A stretch of DNA of 64,000 nt from Sialis fuliginosa (Eukaryota > Arthropoda > Insecta > Megaloptera > Sialidae). The position numbers were made by a program, and so were the translations under genes. The notes below the pieces were generated by a model, which saw nothing but the letters and a program-made list of their open reading frames with translations, was not told where the DNA came from and ran no database searches. This document shows positions 1-12,200 of this stretch, in pieces. The DNA lies in the NCBI GenBank assembly GCA_961205875.1, contig OY540809.1, positions 46,900,608 through 46,964,607 on the forward strand. The letters run 5' to 3'. Every line of letters starts with the position of its first letter. The stretch's first letter is position 1.

Positions 1-597
1 TTAATTAATTTATATGAATCAACTAATGTAAAAAAATATTTTTTTCTAAAGAAAATTATAATTTATATATTTTTTTTACCTAGCTTTAGCTCCATAGCGG
101 CCCCCCCTCTCCCCCTGAAAAATCATTTATTCAACAAATTTGTACATATTTTACTAGAGGGTATCATTTTACATGTGCAGTAAAAATTTCAAGTTTCTAG
201 CTTATATATTTTGCTTTGACTGAAAAGGACGGACGGACGGACGACAAAATGAGATTAATAGGGTTTCTTCGGAACCCTAACAAAAAGCGATTGTTTTAAT
301 GTCCTTACCAACTCCTGAAAGTCTGTGAGTATATTTACGGGACAGCCTGTATATTCAAATACAGAGTAGGTACTGGTACCTGTTAGTAATTGTATTCGCG
401 ATGCAATGTTGATACAAGGTCACAATCATGGAAAACAAGGCAATACCTCTTCTACCTGTACCTAACCTTCACACATGATTGAATTTTGTTGTTATAGGTA
501 TTGTAAATTATAATTATGTGTATTGCACATGATGATTTCTGAATAAATTTCATATTAAAAAAAATTGCGGTTACGTTTATGTAAATGATCAGTAACT

Positions 598-1013
598 CAG
601 GCCCGGATTTAGAAATTTGCCACCCCTAGGCAGTTGCAAAAATTGCCGCCCCCATCCCCCCCCTCGAAACTAACAGTTTAAGACATAGATGTTAAAATAT
701 AAAACTCAGGATCTTTTTGTTTTGGTTGCGTCAGTTTCAAATTTTATAAATTTTTATAAAGTTACAACATAAAAACTGAAGACCTTTTTTTTCAGTCATG
801 CTTGAGTTACATGTATAGAGAAATTATTGCTTATGGGTTGAAATTTTTACGTCTCGATTTTCGGATGGCAAACTCATCGATAATGGAATCAAAATCAAAT
901 TCAATTCTCACGAATATAACAAGTTTTCAAAGTTTCCACCAAAATTTGCCGCCCTTTCATTCTTGCCGCCCTAGGCAGCTGCCTACTCTACCTGCATGGT
1001 AAATCCGGGCCTG
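598..1013. mobile_element. hAT-like MITE with CAGGCCCGGATTTA ends
   Basis: About 416 bp. The left end reads CAGGCCCGGATTTA and the right end is its reverse complement. The flanks are TCAGTAAC (589-596) and TCAGTAGC (1014-1021), an 8-bp target duplication with one mismatch and one extra T at the left junction. Repeated CCGCCCTAGGCAG-type segments lie just inside both ends. An 8-bp duplication and CAGG ends fit the hAT superfamily. No transposase coding is seen, so it is non-autonomous. Confidence 0.7.
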
Positions 1014-1170
1014 TCAGTAGCTACGTGTAATTGTTTACCTAAATTAAATTAATCATATTTTATAACAATAGAAAGAACACGTGTTCCAATTTCAAACAAA
1101 TGTTTTCTTTATGAATCATTCATATATTTTTACCCAGCTATTTTCTCTAAAACTGAATTAGTATGTAGAC

Positions 1171-1954
1171 CATAGACATAGAGAATGGACCAAGCATCTG
1201 ACTCGAAAACAGAGTCGTGTTAAAAGAAAGAGATAGCAACAGGTTTGGAATATACTTGTCCTTTTTTTAAACAGGAGTGTAACTATTTCATTCTTGGCCC
1301 CGAACATTAAAAATATTCATAGATAAAGAGGTTATAAAAAATTTTATTAAAAAAAACAATTATTGATTTCTAAATAATATAAGTTTCGAATTTTTTGACC
1401 CAATTTTAATATCTTGTTCTTCCTTTTTCGTAGCTTCGTAATGTAAACTAATATAAAAAAAAATATTAAAAATTTTGTCAAGTAAATCTTGTATGTGCTG
1501 TTTGTAAATGCAGCAATCCACCTCATCATTTTGTAGCAAAGCAACCACATGGGAATTGATTTAAAACTATTTTTTATTAATATATATTTAATATTTTTGG
1601 TAGCAAAAATGTTATTTTCCCGGAATATCCGTTCATAATTTTGCAAATTTCTATCAGATCAATTGATGTTTTTTTTTTAAATTTCCTCGATGAAATATGA
1701 ACCATTATAGTATGTTTATTGTTTATATTATTTACTTTTCTAATAAAAAACTTATTGCACAAAAATCACAAGATAGATATACAAAAATATATCTGACAGA
1801 AATACTACTCTGAACTATAGTAAGCTACCAATCAGATTGTTAGAAAAAGAGATAGATATATGTCCTAACTACACTGCATCTCTCTCTGACTTTTTGAACA
1901 GATGTTACACCATTGTGTTAATACAGAATGCACTGTCCATTCTCTATGTCTATG
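1171..1954 (-). mobile_element. P-element-like MITE, copy 1
   Basis: 784 bp with perfect 20-bp inverted ends CATAGACATAGAGAATGGAC. The flanks ATGTAGAC and ATATAGAC match at 7 of 8 positions. Reading leftwards it carries a decayed coding stretch (about 1646-1360) that ends with KLILFRNQ, as in copy 3, but with a frameshift. That ending, ends starting with CA and 8-bp duplications suggest the P-element/THAP9 superfamily. Class is inference; the MITE structure is directly seen. Confidence 0.7.
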
Positions 1955-2152
1955 ATATAGACTATAGACAATAAAAATAAATAAAATGGCGTTTGCAAAA
2001 CGCCATATTGTTTAAAATAAAAAGTTTTATATGAATTTATTTTAAAGGAAAAACTATATTTATTAAAAATAAATTAATCTCTACGGAATTCATTTTAAGA
2101 TTTAAGGAATGTATATTAAATAATTGATTTTATTTTCATACGTAATCGACAG

Positions 2153-3510
2153 ATCGTGATGTGAAGTCAGTCACAAAGAGAGTTCATGCGAATATTATCG
2201 GAGTGCCTTTCCCGTTCATCGGAGTCGACGGAAACTCCGCCTGTGAGAACATCTTCTCCGAAACTGGAGAAAAGGTTCCGTGTCCATTGAAGGCAAAAAC
2301 ACCTTACATCTACCGAGACTCGTTCAAAATACTCGAAATTTATCCAAAAGTAAGTCAAAATTGAATAAATACATACCCAGTGCCGGATTTAGCCAGTAGC
2401 AAATGTTATAAAGAGGCCCTGGGCAGTCACAAGAAATCGATAGTGTCACCCCACCCCCCCACCCCAAATTAGAAAGTGTAAGCTTTTGAATGAGCTTTGG
2501 ATCAAGTAAATCTAATAAATTTTCGCGGAAATATAACTGTTTGAAAAATTTTTTTTTGCTTTTTTTTAATTATCCCTTAATTTTTTTGAGGAGTGTATAA
2601 TAAAACACCACTTTTACAGACAAACAGTTATCTTGAAATTTCATGAAGTGTTTGACAATTTTCGCACACGCGTTGTAGTAAGTAAACACCAACGGTATTA
2701 AAACAGTGGTGATTTTATGAACATTATTTTGTACGGTGAAAGATGCCAACTGTGTTACAATTAGTTGAAGTGTCACTGCTCTAAATTCCATAGATACTAG
2801 TACAGAATTAATACCCTATTTGAAAGTGCTTGCTAACTAGCAAATTAGCTAGCTCCTTTTATAATATCGGACTTTACTCATTAAAAACAGTCATATTCTC
2901 TGAAATATTAATTACATATTTCAAAATTAACGTATATTTCTTTTCTGGTGTTTATTTATTTTTACATATTTTTTACATATAGTTTATTAAAATAGTGTTA
3001 AACATCTGAGTTGTTTTCAGGGTGTCTACTGGTTTTTGGAAATAAAATTCCCTGACTCGGGGAGGGGGGGGGGGGGGAGCAAGAATGTGCAAAAATAAAA
3101 TTTGAAGATTTTTTTTGGTCATAACTTGAAAATTTTACACTCGTTACTTACGTTTTCTCTTTTTTTGTTCGTCAATTAAAATTTATAAACTTTTTTCCCT
3201 GACTTTCTAAAAAAAAATTATAAATTCCCTGACTTTTCAGAAGTTTAAACAAATTCCCTGACTTTCCCTAACCACATTAAGCTTCCCTGACTCTTCCCTG
3301 ACATTCCAGAAAGTGGACAACTTATTTATCCTGAAAAACTCTGTATAGTTCAGAACTTCACAACACATATATATGTAGTTTTGATATAGAAACTTGAAAG
3401 TTTTTCTAATTTTACTTATTTTTTTCCAGTTACGACTTGTAGTCCACTACTCCCTAGTTGAGAAAAATCAAGACGTCACATGTTTCGAAGTTGCTGCAAG
3501 AATAGTTTAA
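2153..3510 (+). CDS. NPC2-like (ML domain) secreted protein, 3' part; two exons 2153-2349 and 3430-3510
   Basis: This is the C-terminal two thirds of an NPC2/MD-2-related lipid-recognition (ML) domain protein. Such proteins are small secreted carriers of sterols, fatty acids or, in insects, semiochemicals. Exon 2153-2349 follows an AG acceptor at 2151-2152, starts inside a codon (phase 1) and ends at a GTAAGT donor in phase 0. It encodes a stretch beginning RDVKSVTKRVHANIIG with the fourth and fifth family cysteines (in SACENIF and KVPCPLK). Exon 3430-3510 follows TTTTTTCCAG and encodes LRLVVHYSLVEKNQDVTCFE and the sixth cysteine, ending in TAA at 3508-3510. The two intron positions and phases equal those of the complete gene at 6275, so these are tandem paralogues. 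Signal peptide, the DCGS-type motif and cysteines 1-3 must lie on exons left of the window. Whether the gene is intact cannot be judged. Confidence 0.85.
2379..2500. mobile_element. hAT-like end fragment (CAGTGCCGGATTTAGCC) in NPC2-like intron
   Basis: The start CAGTGCCGGATTTAGCC is the type of end seen on many insect hAT MITEs, and is related to the element at 598. A C-rich block (CACCCCACCCCCCCACCCC) follows. No matching right end was found, so it is a fragment, and the right limit given here is approximate. Confidence 0.4.
2636..2873. mobile_element. Truncated copy of the 335-bp TGTCCGG Harbinger-type MITE
   Basis: Right-hand two thirds of the family complete at 12118, 32726 and 45538. 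It keeps the CGCGTTGTAGTAAGTAAACA core and the GCTAGCTCCTTTTATAATA subterminal block. The end is mutated (CGGACT, then TTA), and the left end is missing. It lies in the last intron of the partial NPC2-like gene; a copy of the same family lies in the last intron of the second gene. Confidence 0.7.
3019..3330. mobile_element. hAT-like remnant with CAGGGTGTCTACT end and repeated TTCCCTGACT motifs
   Basis: It starts CAGGGTGTCTACTGG and ends near CCAGAAAGTGGAC. Inside are a G homopolymer and several copies of TTCCCTGACTTTC. A related remnant at 52815-52960 keeps the better end CCAGAAAGTGGACACCCTG. No clean target duplication is visible. Confidence 0.45.
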
Positions 3511-4670
3511 AGATGCAGTGGTTCTTTAACAGTTTTACTGCGTGTTCTTTTAATAATAATTTTTTAAATTGAAATTATGTGAAAATTATTTCAGTGCAAT
3601 ACAAGTTACAAATTCGATGAAATCGTCATATTATTATATTTTTTGGAACACTTCAAGAACTACTGACAGAAAACGACTTAATTGTGATTTTTTTTAATTT
3701 CTAAGAAAAAATCCAGTTCTGGATTTGCCATTATTTTACAAAACATTTTCATGTCTTAAAAATGTTACTGTTTTCATTTATTTTTTGAATGGAATATTAT
3801 TGTTAGGTTTATAATACATTTTTACCATTTTAATAGTGAATACTGATTTATTTTTTTCCTTATACCTATTAATTAAGGGGGGCAGACCCAGTTGGGGCTT
3901 CCAAAAAAAGCTCTTTTTTAGGTTTTTTTTTTGGTCACTCATTAAAATAATTAATAACAAACGTTTTTCCACATGAAAGATATGTATTTACAGAAAACAT
4001 TGTAATTTTTTTATGGCAAAATATTAAAAAATAAGTGGGATACAGCAAATTTGGGAGAGGTCCAAAAAAAAGTGTTTTGCCGTGATCACTGCTGCTCGTC
4101 ACTAGATCATCTGAAATAAAAAAAAACATAAGGGATCATTAGCTAATGACATAATGCTCCGGATGAACGAAGGGATTTGAAAAATTTTGAATTTTCACAA
4201 AATGGCGGATATTGAAAGTCAAAATTCTTTATTCGACTAAAATTTCACTCGTATTTTCGGCTATAAAAAAAATAATAATCGTAAAAAAAAATCCTTCATT
4301 CATCCGGAGGACAATAATGTATAGAATATGTTAATTAAATGAGTAGTGGCGTAAAAATTGAAAGAAAATTGCAAAACATCGTATTGAAAATTTTGAAAAA
4401 TGAAGAGCCAAAAAAATCACTTACAATTAGTTGTACCCAAGAATTTTTTTCTTCAAGCTAAAAAATGGTACTCTGAAAACAGTCGGTAAAAATATTAAAA
4501 ATAATGTTTCTCGTTTTTATTGTATCATTAAAATGAAATTTTTTTAATAGTTAATAATAAATTTTATTTCTTTTTTTATAAGTAATAATACTCGGATATT
4601 ACTTTTGCTATATATAGCTACTGAAATTACCTAATAAGTCGTAGATGACAAGAAAATATCGGTATGGATG
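3511..4670. other. 3' region of the first NPC2-like gene; AT-rich, with one small MITE
   Basis: After the stop at 3510 the sequence is AT-rich with no canonical AATAAA close by (TTAATAATAAT occurs near 3550), so the polyadenylation site is not assigned. The only structured piece is the MITE at 4157-4309. I see no coding exon. Confidence 0.5.
4157..4309. mobile_element. 153-bp MITE with CTCCGGATGAA ends
   Basis: Inverted ends CTCCGGATGAACGAAGG and its near-reverse complement (CCTTCATTCATCCGGAG). The flanks ACATAATG (left) and GACAATAATG (right) look like an 8-bp duplication with a one-base indel. No coding. The superfamily is not determined. Confidence 0.5.
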
Positions 4671-5401
4671 ACTTCCATGTCCTTTCTATCTTTTTAAATA
4701 ATTTTTAAATATACATTTTTTTAAATATTTTATTTATATAACCTACTACTATGAATATACATATCGTAATACATTAAAAAAACATATATACTTACAACCG
4801 TTACAGCTCTTTTTGCCATTTGTATATAAATATTAGTTTTCTAATGTCCAAAACGTAATTTACATTCGTAGAAAAACTAATTTGACAATTTGAATTTAGT
4901 TGCATTTGTTTCCAAGGCAACATGAATTAATGACATATTAGTATTTAAAATTCAAATTTTAAGTGTGTTTTTCACCCCTTTAATGGCTGTTTAGGCACGT
5001 ACAAATAATAAATGTCCCTTAGATTCAATTGAACTGCAAATGTACCAAATCTTATCAAAATTAGTGAGATAATACTCGCAATATTCACTTTTTAGACGAA
5101 AAAAGTTACAAAATTTCGAATATTTCCAAAACCCCTGATCCGATTAGTACCAAAATCAATAGGTCTGGAGTACTCACTGAGACAAACATTTTCCCCAAAA
5201 ATAATTCAGATCGGTGCGTTTTTACAGTAGTTATCGTGAACGAAAGAAAAGTCTACATCCGCACAGACACACGCACAGCCGCCATGCGGAAATTAACTTT
5301 TCTTTACGTTTTGAAGATAGTACAATCAGAATTTGTCATTTTCTCGGACACGATTTTTCGATGGTATTACAATACTTCCATTTCCTTCGGAACATGGAAG
5401 T
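4671..5401 (-). mobile_element. ACTTCCATG-ended repeat element, full copy
   Basis: About 731 bp. Both ends carry ACTTCCATG(T) in inverted orientation. It contains the family's polypurine/pyrimidine box (CACAGACACACGCACAGCC) and the GGTCTGGAGTACTCACTGAG block. Other copies in this window are 57243-57935 (opposite orientation, full), 53812-54354, 27906-28159 and 21857-21985. The superfamily is unassigned. Confidence 0.65.
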
Positions 5402-6274
5402 AAAATGAATACTGTAATTTTCACTTGTTTGTGCATTTTTTTTGGAAGAGTATCAGGTACGTATGCAACTAAATTATTTATTAAATTAAATATCAAAAAT
5501 TCAAATAGATTTGGCAAAGTAATTATACTAGACTAGCACTAGTTGAAATACAACTGTTCTTAATTCTTAAATAAGTTTCACAAAAAAATTAATACCCCGT
5601 TCAAAGTGTCAGATAAAAAAATATTAATTTTTTTTAACATCGGACATTACAGTTAGTATTTAATTTGATGACAATCGGCCAATGGGTGTCAAAATGGTGG
5701 ACATTTAAATTAAACTAATTATTAGTATAATTTATTTATTAATTATTATATTATCACAGCAACTGCTTTACATTGTTTCAAATTTTACGATTCTTTATTT
5801 TATAACTTTTGTGTCGTAGTACTTATCATTTTGTAATCATTAACAAGTGTCCATCACTGGGTTTAATTTGTCCATTACTGGAGAAAAAAACATAAACAAA
5901 ATAAAAAACAATAATTAAAAAAAAACTAAACTTGGTAATTAAATTATAATAACAAGAGTTCATTCGAATTAAAAAAAAGCCCATCAACCCCAAAAACTGT
6001 ATACCTTGCTCTTAAAGCGACCTTATATTTTTTTAATTATTTTTATAGTAAAATAACCTTAAGGGTCGATCCAGATTATTGATTAAATCTATTCCTATGC
6101 ATTTTCCACCGATACTCAAAAATAAATATTATCAATTCGATGTTTTGTATTAATTGATAAAATATGATAAAGTTAGAATAGAAATGTATTGAATTGATTT
6201 ATCAGTTTTATTAAATCTGAGAGCTAACATAGTCTGTTTTAATCACAGATACATAATTCATTGACACTTGAACA
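5402..6274. other. Upstream region of the complete NPC2-like gene
   Basis: Low-complexity AT-rich sequence between the repeat element and the start codon at 6275. I see no convincing TATA box. The final 100 bases before the ATG (AACATAGTCTGTTTTAATCA onward) are the likely leader. A TATCAATTCGATG / ATTGAATTGATTTATCA pair forms a loose inverted repeat near 6130-6205. Confidence 0.4.
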
Positions 6275-9200
6275 ATGTATTCTACTATACTCATTGTGTT
6301 TTTTATTTTCACGTTTTCGTCAGCGGTGGATTTCCAAAATTGTGGTGAGTGAATCATGTTTGTTGTTTATATAAATGTATATTATTTAATACACATAAAT
6401 ATCTATCTATCTAGCCCCGTCCTCATTCTAATAGTTTAAAAGTATACTTTTTTCAAAAGTACAAACGAATATAATATATCTTTGTAAGGGAATATTTTAC
6501 TTCAAAAGTTGAAATCATCTTTCTTATAGAAATTTTAATGATCCATAAAAAAATGTATATTTCACATAACATGCGTCGTTTTTGATGTATTAAAAAAAAC
6601 ATCTGCCAAGTAAATGCACAGTGCTTCCTCGTGCTAAATTCACCAAAGGTAGTTAATTATTCAACAATTTAAATAAAAACCGATAGTGTTCAGATAAATT
6701 GCCTGGAATTGGTTAACCATTTAATTTTTATACAATTTTACTAAAAAATATTAGTACGAAATTTTTCTTAAAATGCACCTGAATATTTTTTCATATATTT
6801 TTAATTTTTTGGTAATTTCAATCTAAATCTAAATTTATGCAAATGACAAAATGACATTTAAATATCAATTTAGAAAAACAAAACACGAATTTTTAAAATA
6901 AATTGAGATAAATCTTTGTAAGGGAATATTTTACAACAAACGTTGTAGACCCATATTGTAGGAAATTTAATGCTCTACAAAAAATATTGTATAAAATTTT
7001 CACATAACATTTGTTGTTCTTGAGATATCTTGAAAAAATAAATATTTTGGGGTGTCACCCCTCCCCCTTACATACAATTTTGATGAAATGGGACCGTCCT
7101 CAAACCAGACCCAACCATCTGACCAAGTTTCAATAATATCGGTTCAGTGGTTCATGAGTTATGCGTGTGACAAGGATTCAGGGGACAGACGGACGAACGG
7201 ACACACGGACAGACAGACACGGAACGAAAAGTGTTTGCGTTGACGTGAAACGGATAAATCAATTTAAAATTTTGAAATCGGAGAACATTTATTTTGTCTC
7301 AATCTGAAACGATCACAAAGCTTCTCGTATCTTCGATATTGCGAGGAAGCAAAAAGATTTTTATATGTAATCATTTACCAACCAGACCCAATTATTTTTT
7401 AATTTAATTTGATCACATAGGTTCGTCAAAAAGTGTTCGTTTCCATAAGATATTTAAAAAAATAAGTTTTATACAGGGTTTATACATTATTGTTGAATCA
7501 GACATTTATTTCAGTAACTTTTGATTGTATCATAAAAGTTAAAATAAGAATTAGCAGAGAGGAAAGATATGTATATGACTTCACTCGATTTACCTTTTTT
7601 TATTAAATTTTTTATTTGTACTATGATATAGGTAATCAATAGTTACTGAAACAAATATCTGGTCTTATAATAATACTACATACCATGTAGGTATCTAATA
7701 AAAATAATGTTGCATACTGACTTTTTTATAAATAGACATATACTATCAAAATGGCAATCATCATAAAAATATTAATGGTTAAACTGAACATTAAAAATTT
7801 CAAAATCCTCACTTGAATTTAATTATTAATTTTCAAAAATTATTTTTTATAATTATGCATTCTTAAATAGTGGACATCATTTTACATGTTCAGTAAAAAT
7901 TTCAAGTTTCTAGCTTATATAGTTTACGAGTTATTTAGCTTTGACTGAAAAGGACGGACGGACTAAGTGAGATTAATAGAGTTTCTTCGGAACCCTAAAA
8001 AGTTATAGCCATTTAAAGAATTTCCGAATATTCAGACTTTTGGGTACACCACCTAAACACATACAATTATTAATATTTTTTGATGTAGTAATATTCACCC
8101 CTTATAAACACACCGTTTAGGAAATCCCCCATGCATTACACGCTTCTTGGACACTCTGTATGTATATTTCATATATCTAGGTATAATAAAGTAAAAATAT
8201 CAACTCTACATTTTATTCTAGATGTTATTTATTTAGGAGTAGCTGCTACCCGCGGCTTCGCTCGCGTGGATTTCGAAACTAATTACAACCCTCCATACGT
8301 GACATGGGCTGAAATACATATTTAATTTTTCCTTTATTTGTTTTTTATTGATTATACAAAATCGTAAATATATCGAATTAAGGATTTAATTTTGGAAAAG
8401 CTTGAAATACGTGTTTCATTGTTTGTATTGAAGAGTATTTATTATAAGTTTCAAGTAAATCTGACCAAAAAATATTTTTCTTATACAAACTTATCTACCC
8501 CCTTGCACCCCCTTAAGGAGTTAATTTTGGTAAAAGTTTGAAATACCTGTTTCATTATTTGTATTGAAGAGTATTTATTTGAAGTTTCATGTAAATCCGA
8601 CAAAAATATATTTTTCCCACACAAACTTTTGCACCCTCTTTTATCCCCTTAGGGGTTGATTATCGAAAAATCCTTTCTTAGTGGGTGGTTACGTCATAAA
8701 AGGAAGACACCCTTAAAATTTCACGTTTTTAGGACCAAAAAATATTTTTTCCATACAAACTTTTACACCCTCTTTTACTCCTTTAGGGGTTGATTATCGA
8801 AAAATTCTTTCTGAGTGGGTGGTTACGTCATGAAAGGAAGATACCCTTAAAATTTCACGTTTCTATGACCAGGGGTTTCGGCTGGGCGATGATGAATCAG
8901 TCAGGACATGTTATTATATGTACATATATAGATATAGATTAAATCTAATTTGTATTTACTTTTATAGGTTCAATATACGACCTACAAGCAGTTGATATTG
9001 AAGGCTGTTACGAAACACCTTGCGATGTTATTAGTGGAGAACAAATTAATGTTACTGTAACATTTAAGGCGAAACGTATGTATATTATATTATATATAAC
9101 CCAACCAAGTTTCATTAATATCGGTTCAGTGGTTCATGAGTTATGCGTTCTATATTGCGAGGAAGCAATATTAAAAATGTATAAAAGAGTCACAAATATA

Positions 9201-12200
9201 GCAATGATAACTATAAATGGATTTACTCACTTTTTCTTAATAAAAAAGAGTTTACAAACATATTGTATACATAATATTTATTTTTATTCCAATCTCTTCA
9301 ATTGTTTTTTGTTATCAGTAATAGCACAATCAAAAAAATTAAGTATTTTTAGAAATATTAAAAATTCTAAAGTACACTTGAATTTATACGCAGAATTCTC
9401 AATCATGATAAGATGTACAAAAAATGCGTCAATATACCTACTTATTATTTTATCTATATAATACTATAATGTTCGGTTGTACATTTTATTCAATTTAAAC
9501 AATGTATTTAGATAATATCAATGAATGATAACGGCTTCTTTGCATTGAAGAATTCAAAGACCTCCAAATTTTGAACAGGTTTTTTTTGTATGGCCTCTTA
9601 ATTTTTTATTTAATTTTGCGACGTAGGTTTCTATGGTATATACAGGGTGATTCAGTACTGTCGTGCCAAACTTGAACTGTACATTGAGAAATTTATTTTA
9701 AGCAAAAAACATTATATGAACATGTGTCCACTACAGCCCTCTAAAGATTTTATTCAAAATTAGTTTTTATTTAATATCTTGAGAACCCATTGTGTTGCAG
9801 TTATGAAATTTGGTACCGGGCTTAATATTAATAAGTGTTATCGATATTTAGTATCAACCAATAGTAATTTTGACCAAGGTTGCGTGGGTCCGTCGATTTT
9901 TATCGAGTATTTTATTGTTCTTTAACTTTTTTCTTGAGCTAGACGTTTTAATAAGATTATGTAACACAAAATACACAAAAATATACTCTGCTTATTTATC
10001 ATAGGATAAATTTAATTTACTGTTTAAGTTTGGCACGACAGTGCTGAATCATCCTGTATAGTATGTGACGTGATTTATTAAAAAAAATCATTTATGTATT
10101 ATTCTTAGTAAGCATAAGTAAAATAAAAAGTAAATGCACAGTGCTTCCTCGTGCTAAATTTACCAAAGGTAGTTAATTATTGAACAATTTAAGGGGGTAT
10201 TCTGGTCTAGAAGCCAAAATTTTAGGCATTTTTCAAACTAACATAAAAAAAAATGAAAAACATTTTTACTATACATTTTTTGGTATGATATTTATTGACA
10301 TTTTAAGAATATAAAAAAAAATTGTAAAAAAAACATCAGAAATTCGACAATTTACAGGCCGGTGAAGTGGGGGCTACAAAAAAAAACGGTGCACCCTGGT
10401 TGACATGATTCCAGCCCTTATAGTGATCTGAAACAAAAAAATTTGAAAAATTCTCAATCTGTAAAGATGTCGCTATCTCATTGACCTTAGCCAAAAAAAA
10501 ATTCACAAAATGACATCGATATGAAAAAAAATATATTTTTTTACTCCTTTTTTGACCTTTTCGAATTTTTTAAAAATACTCCAAATTGAAATTTTGTAAA
10601 ATCCAAGGCAGACGCGATAGAGAGATATATAAAAAAGATTTCCACCAAATTTCAAAGGAATCGGTGGGGTAGAACTTGAGATATCATGTCAACCACTTCA
10701 AAAAAAGTAGTTTCGAGAAAAACGCGTTTATTGTGTGATTCGTTCCACTCGGCCGGCTTAGATGCTACGTCACAAAATCCACTGTATCTCCGAAAATAAT
10801 TCGAATTTTGAAAAATCCCTTTAAGGACATATTCTTAAGGGTCTAAACTTTGAAAATATGCAAAAAAAAATTGATTTTTTCAAATTTCTAGACCAGAATA
10901 CCCCCTTAAATAAAAATCGACAAAGTATATGACTTATTTTTAGTAAGCATAAAAAAAACATTTGCCAAGTAAATGCACAGTGCTTCCTCGTGCTAAAGTT
11001 AGTTAATTATTGAACAATTTAAATAAAAATCGATAAAGTATATGATATTCTTGTTGGTTACGCCACTATATTAAATCAAATACAATTTTTTCAGAACATC
11101 ACTCACAAAAACTATCGCAGTACGTATACTTCGTGCTCCAGAAACTAGAGGTCCCAGCTAAAGCTACACCAGAGCCTTGCAATGCCTTCTCTTGTCCCAT
11201 ATACACCGGCTCACAACGAGATTCGCTTGTACGAGTAAACGTTGTTGACTATCCTTTACCGGTAAGTGTCTGTTAATATAAAATATTCATTTTAAAATGA
11301 GTGTTATACATATATATGTGTTATTAGTAGAGATTGGAAAAATAGTTGTTATTTTTAATGAAATAGTTACTATATAGTTGATTTTTTTCTGTAAAATAGT
11401 TTTTTTTAATCAAAATAGTTGGTGAAATACTTACAATTTTTTTCACAATAAATTTTTTTTTTTATTTAATCAATAACTAGTGACATTAACGTATTAGTAA
11501 AAAGTGTCAGATCTGAAATTTTTGAGGAAAACATGTTATGCGATTCTAGATAGATTTTAGAAGCTAAAAAAAAAAAGGAAAAACAAATAAATATGTAAAG
11601 ACAAAACATAAATATCTATAAAAATTTTCTAAAAATAAATAAAACTACAAAATTTTTAACGTTGGATAAAAAAAAAGGCAAATAGTTTAAAAATAGTTGG
11701 AAAGGTAAAATAGTTGATTTCAAATTGGGTTCAATCAAATCAAATAGATCGAATATTTTTAAAGATATGTTCGTTTAAACATTATCATAAAAAGTAAAAT
11801 CCAATTTTTATGATAATTTTTAAACAAACATTTCTTAAAATTTATTAGATTTTTGTATTGAGCACTTAATTCTCTACAAAATATTCCCTTGAGAAATTTA
11901 AAAAAAAAATTTTTCAACGAGATATTCACGCGTAAATAAAAAAATAATTTTTTCCATGTTAATCAAATGGGAAAAAGACTCGGTTTGCGCCGTCCACAGG
12001 TTTGATCTATGAGTTTGAAATTTTGGTACAATTAATTTTTGATCCAAAGCTAAAACATAGGCCAATGGGACCGAAAAAATAAAAATAAAAAAAACACCCT
12101 AATGTGTTATACAGTAATGTCCGGTATTATAAAGGAGCTAGCAAATTTGCTAGTTAGCAAGCACTCTCAAATGAGGTATCAAATTTATATGAAAGTTCTT

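Larger units (their letters stand above)
1..2152. other. Left flank, probably intronic; no coding exon seen
   Basis: No exon is visible before the acceptor at 2151-2152. The next exon to the right begins inside a codon, so this stretch should be an intron of the partial NPC2-like gene whose signal-peptide and first-cysteine exons lie left of the window. It holds a repeat tail ending near 285 (a GGACGGACGGACG run, then a short TAGGGTTTC...GGAACCCTA stem), a hAT-like MITE at 598-1013 and a P-element-like MITE at 1171-1954. A related copy of the repeat tail lies at 7865-8000. Confidence 0.55.

Noticed and set aside
9078-9461. 127-codon plus-strand open frame after NPC2-like exon 2
   Set aside because: It starts at the intron donor, runs through a fragment of the GCTTCCTCG repeat, and has AT-rich, non-coding composition.
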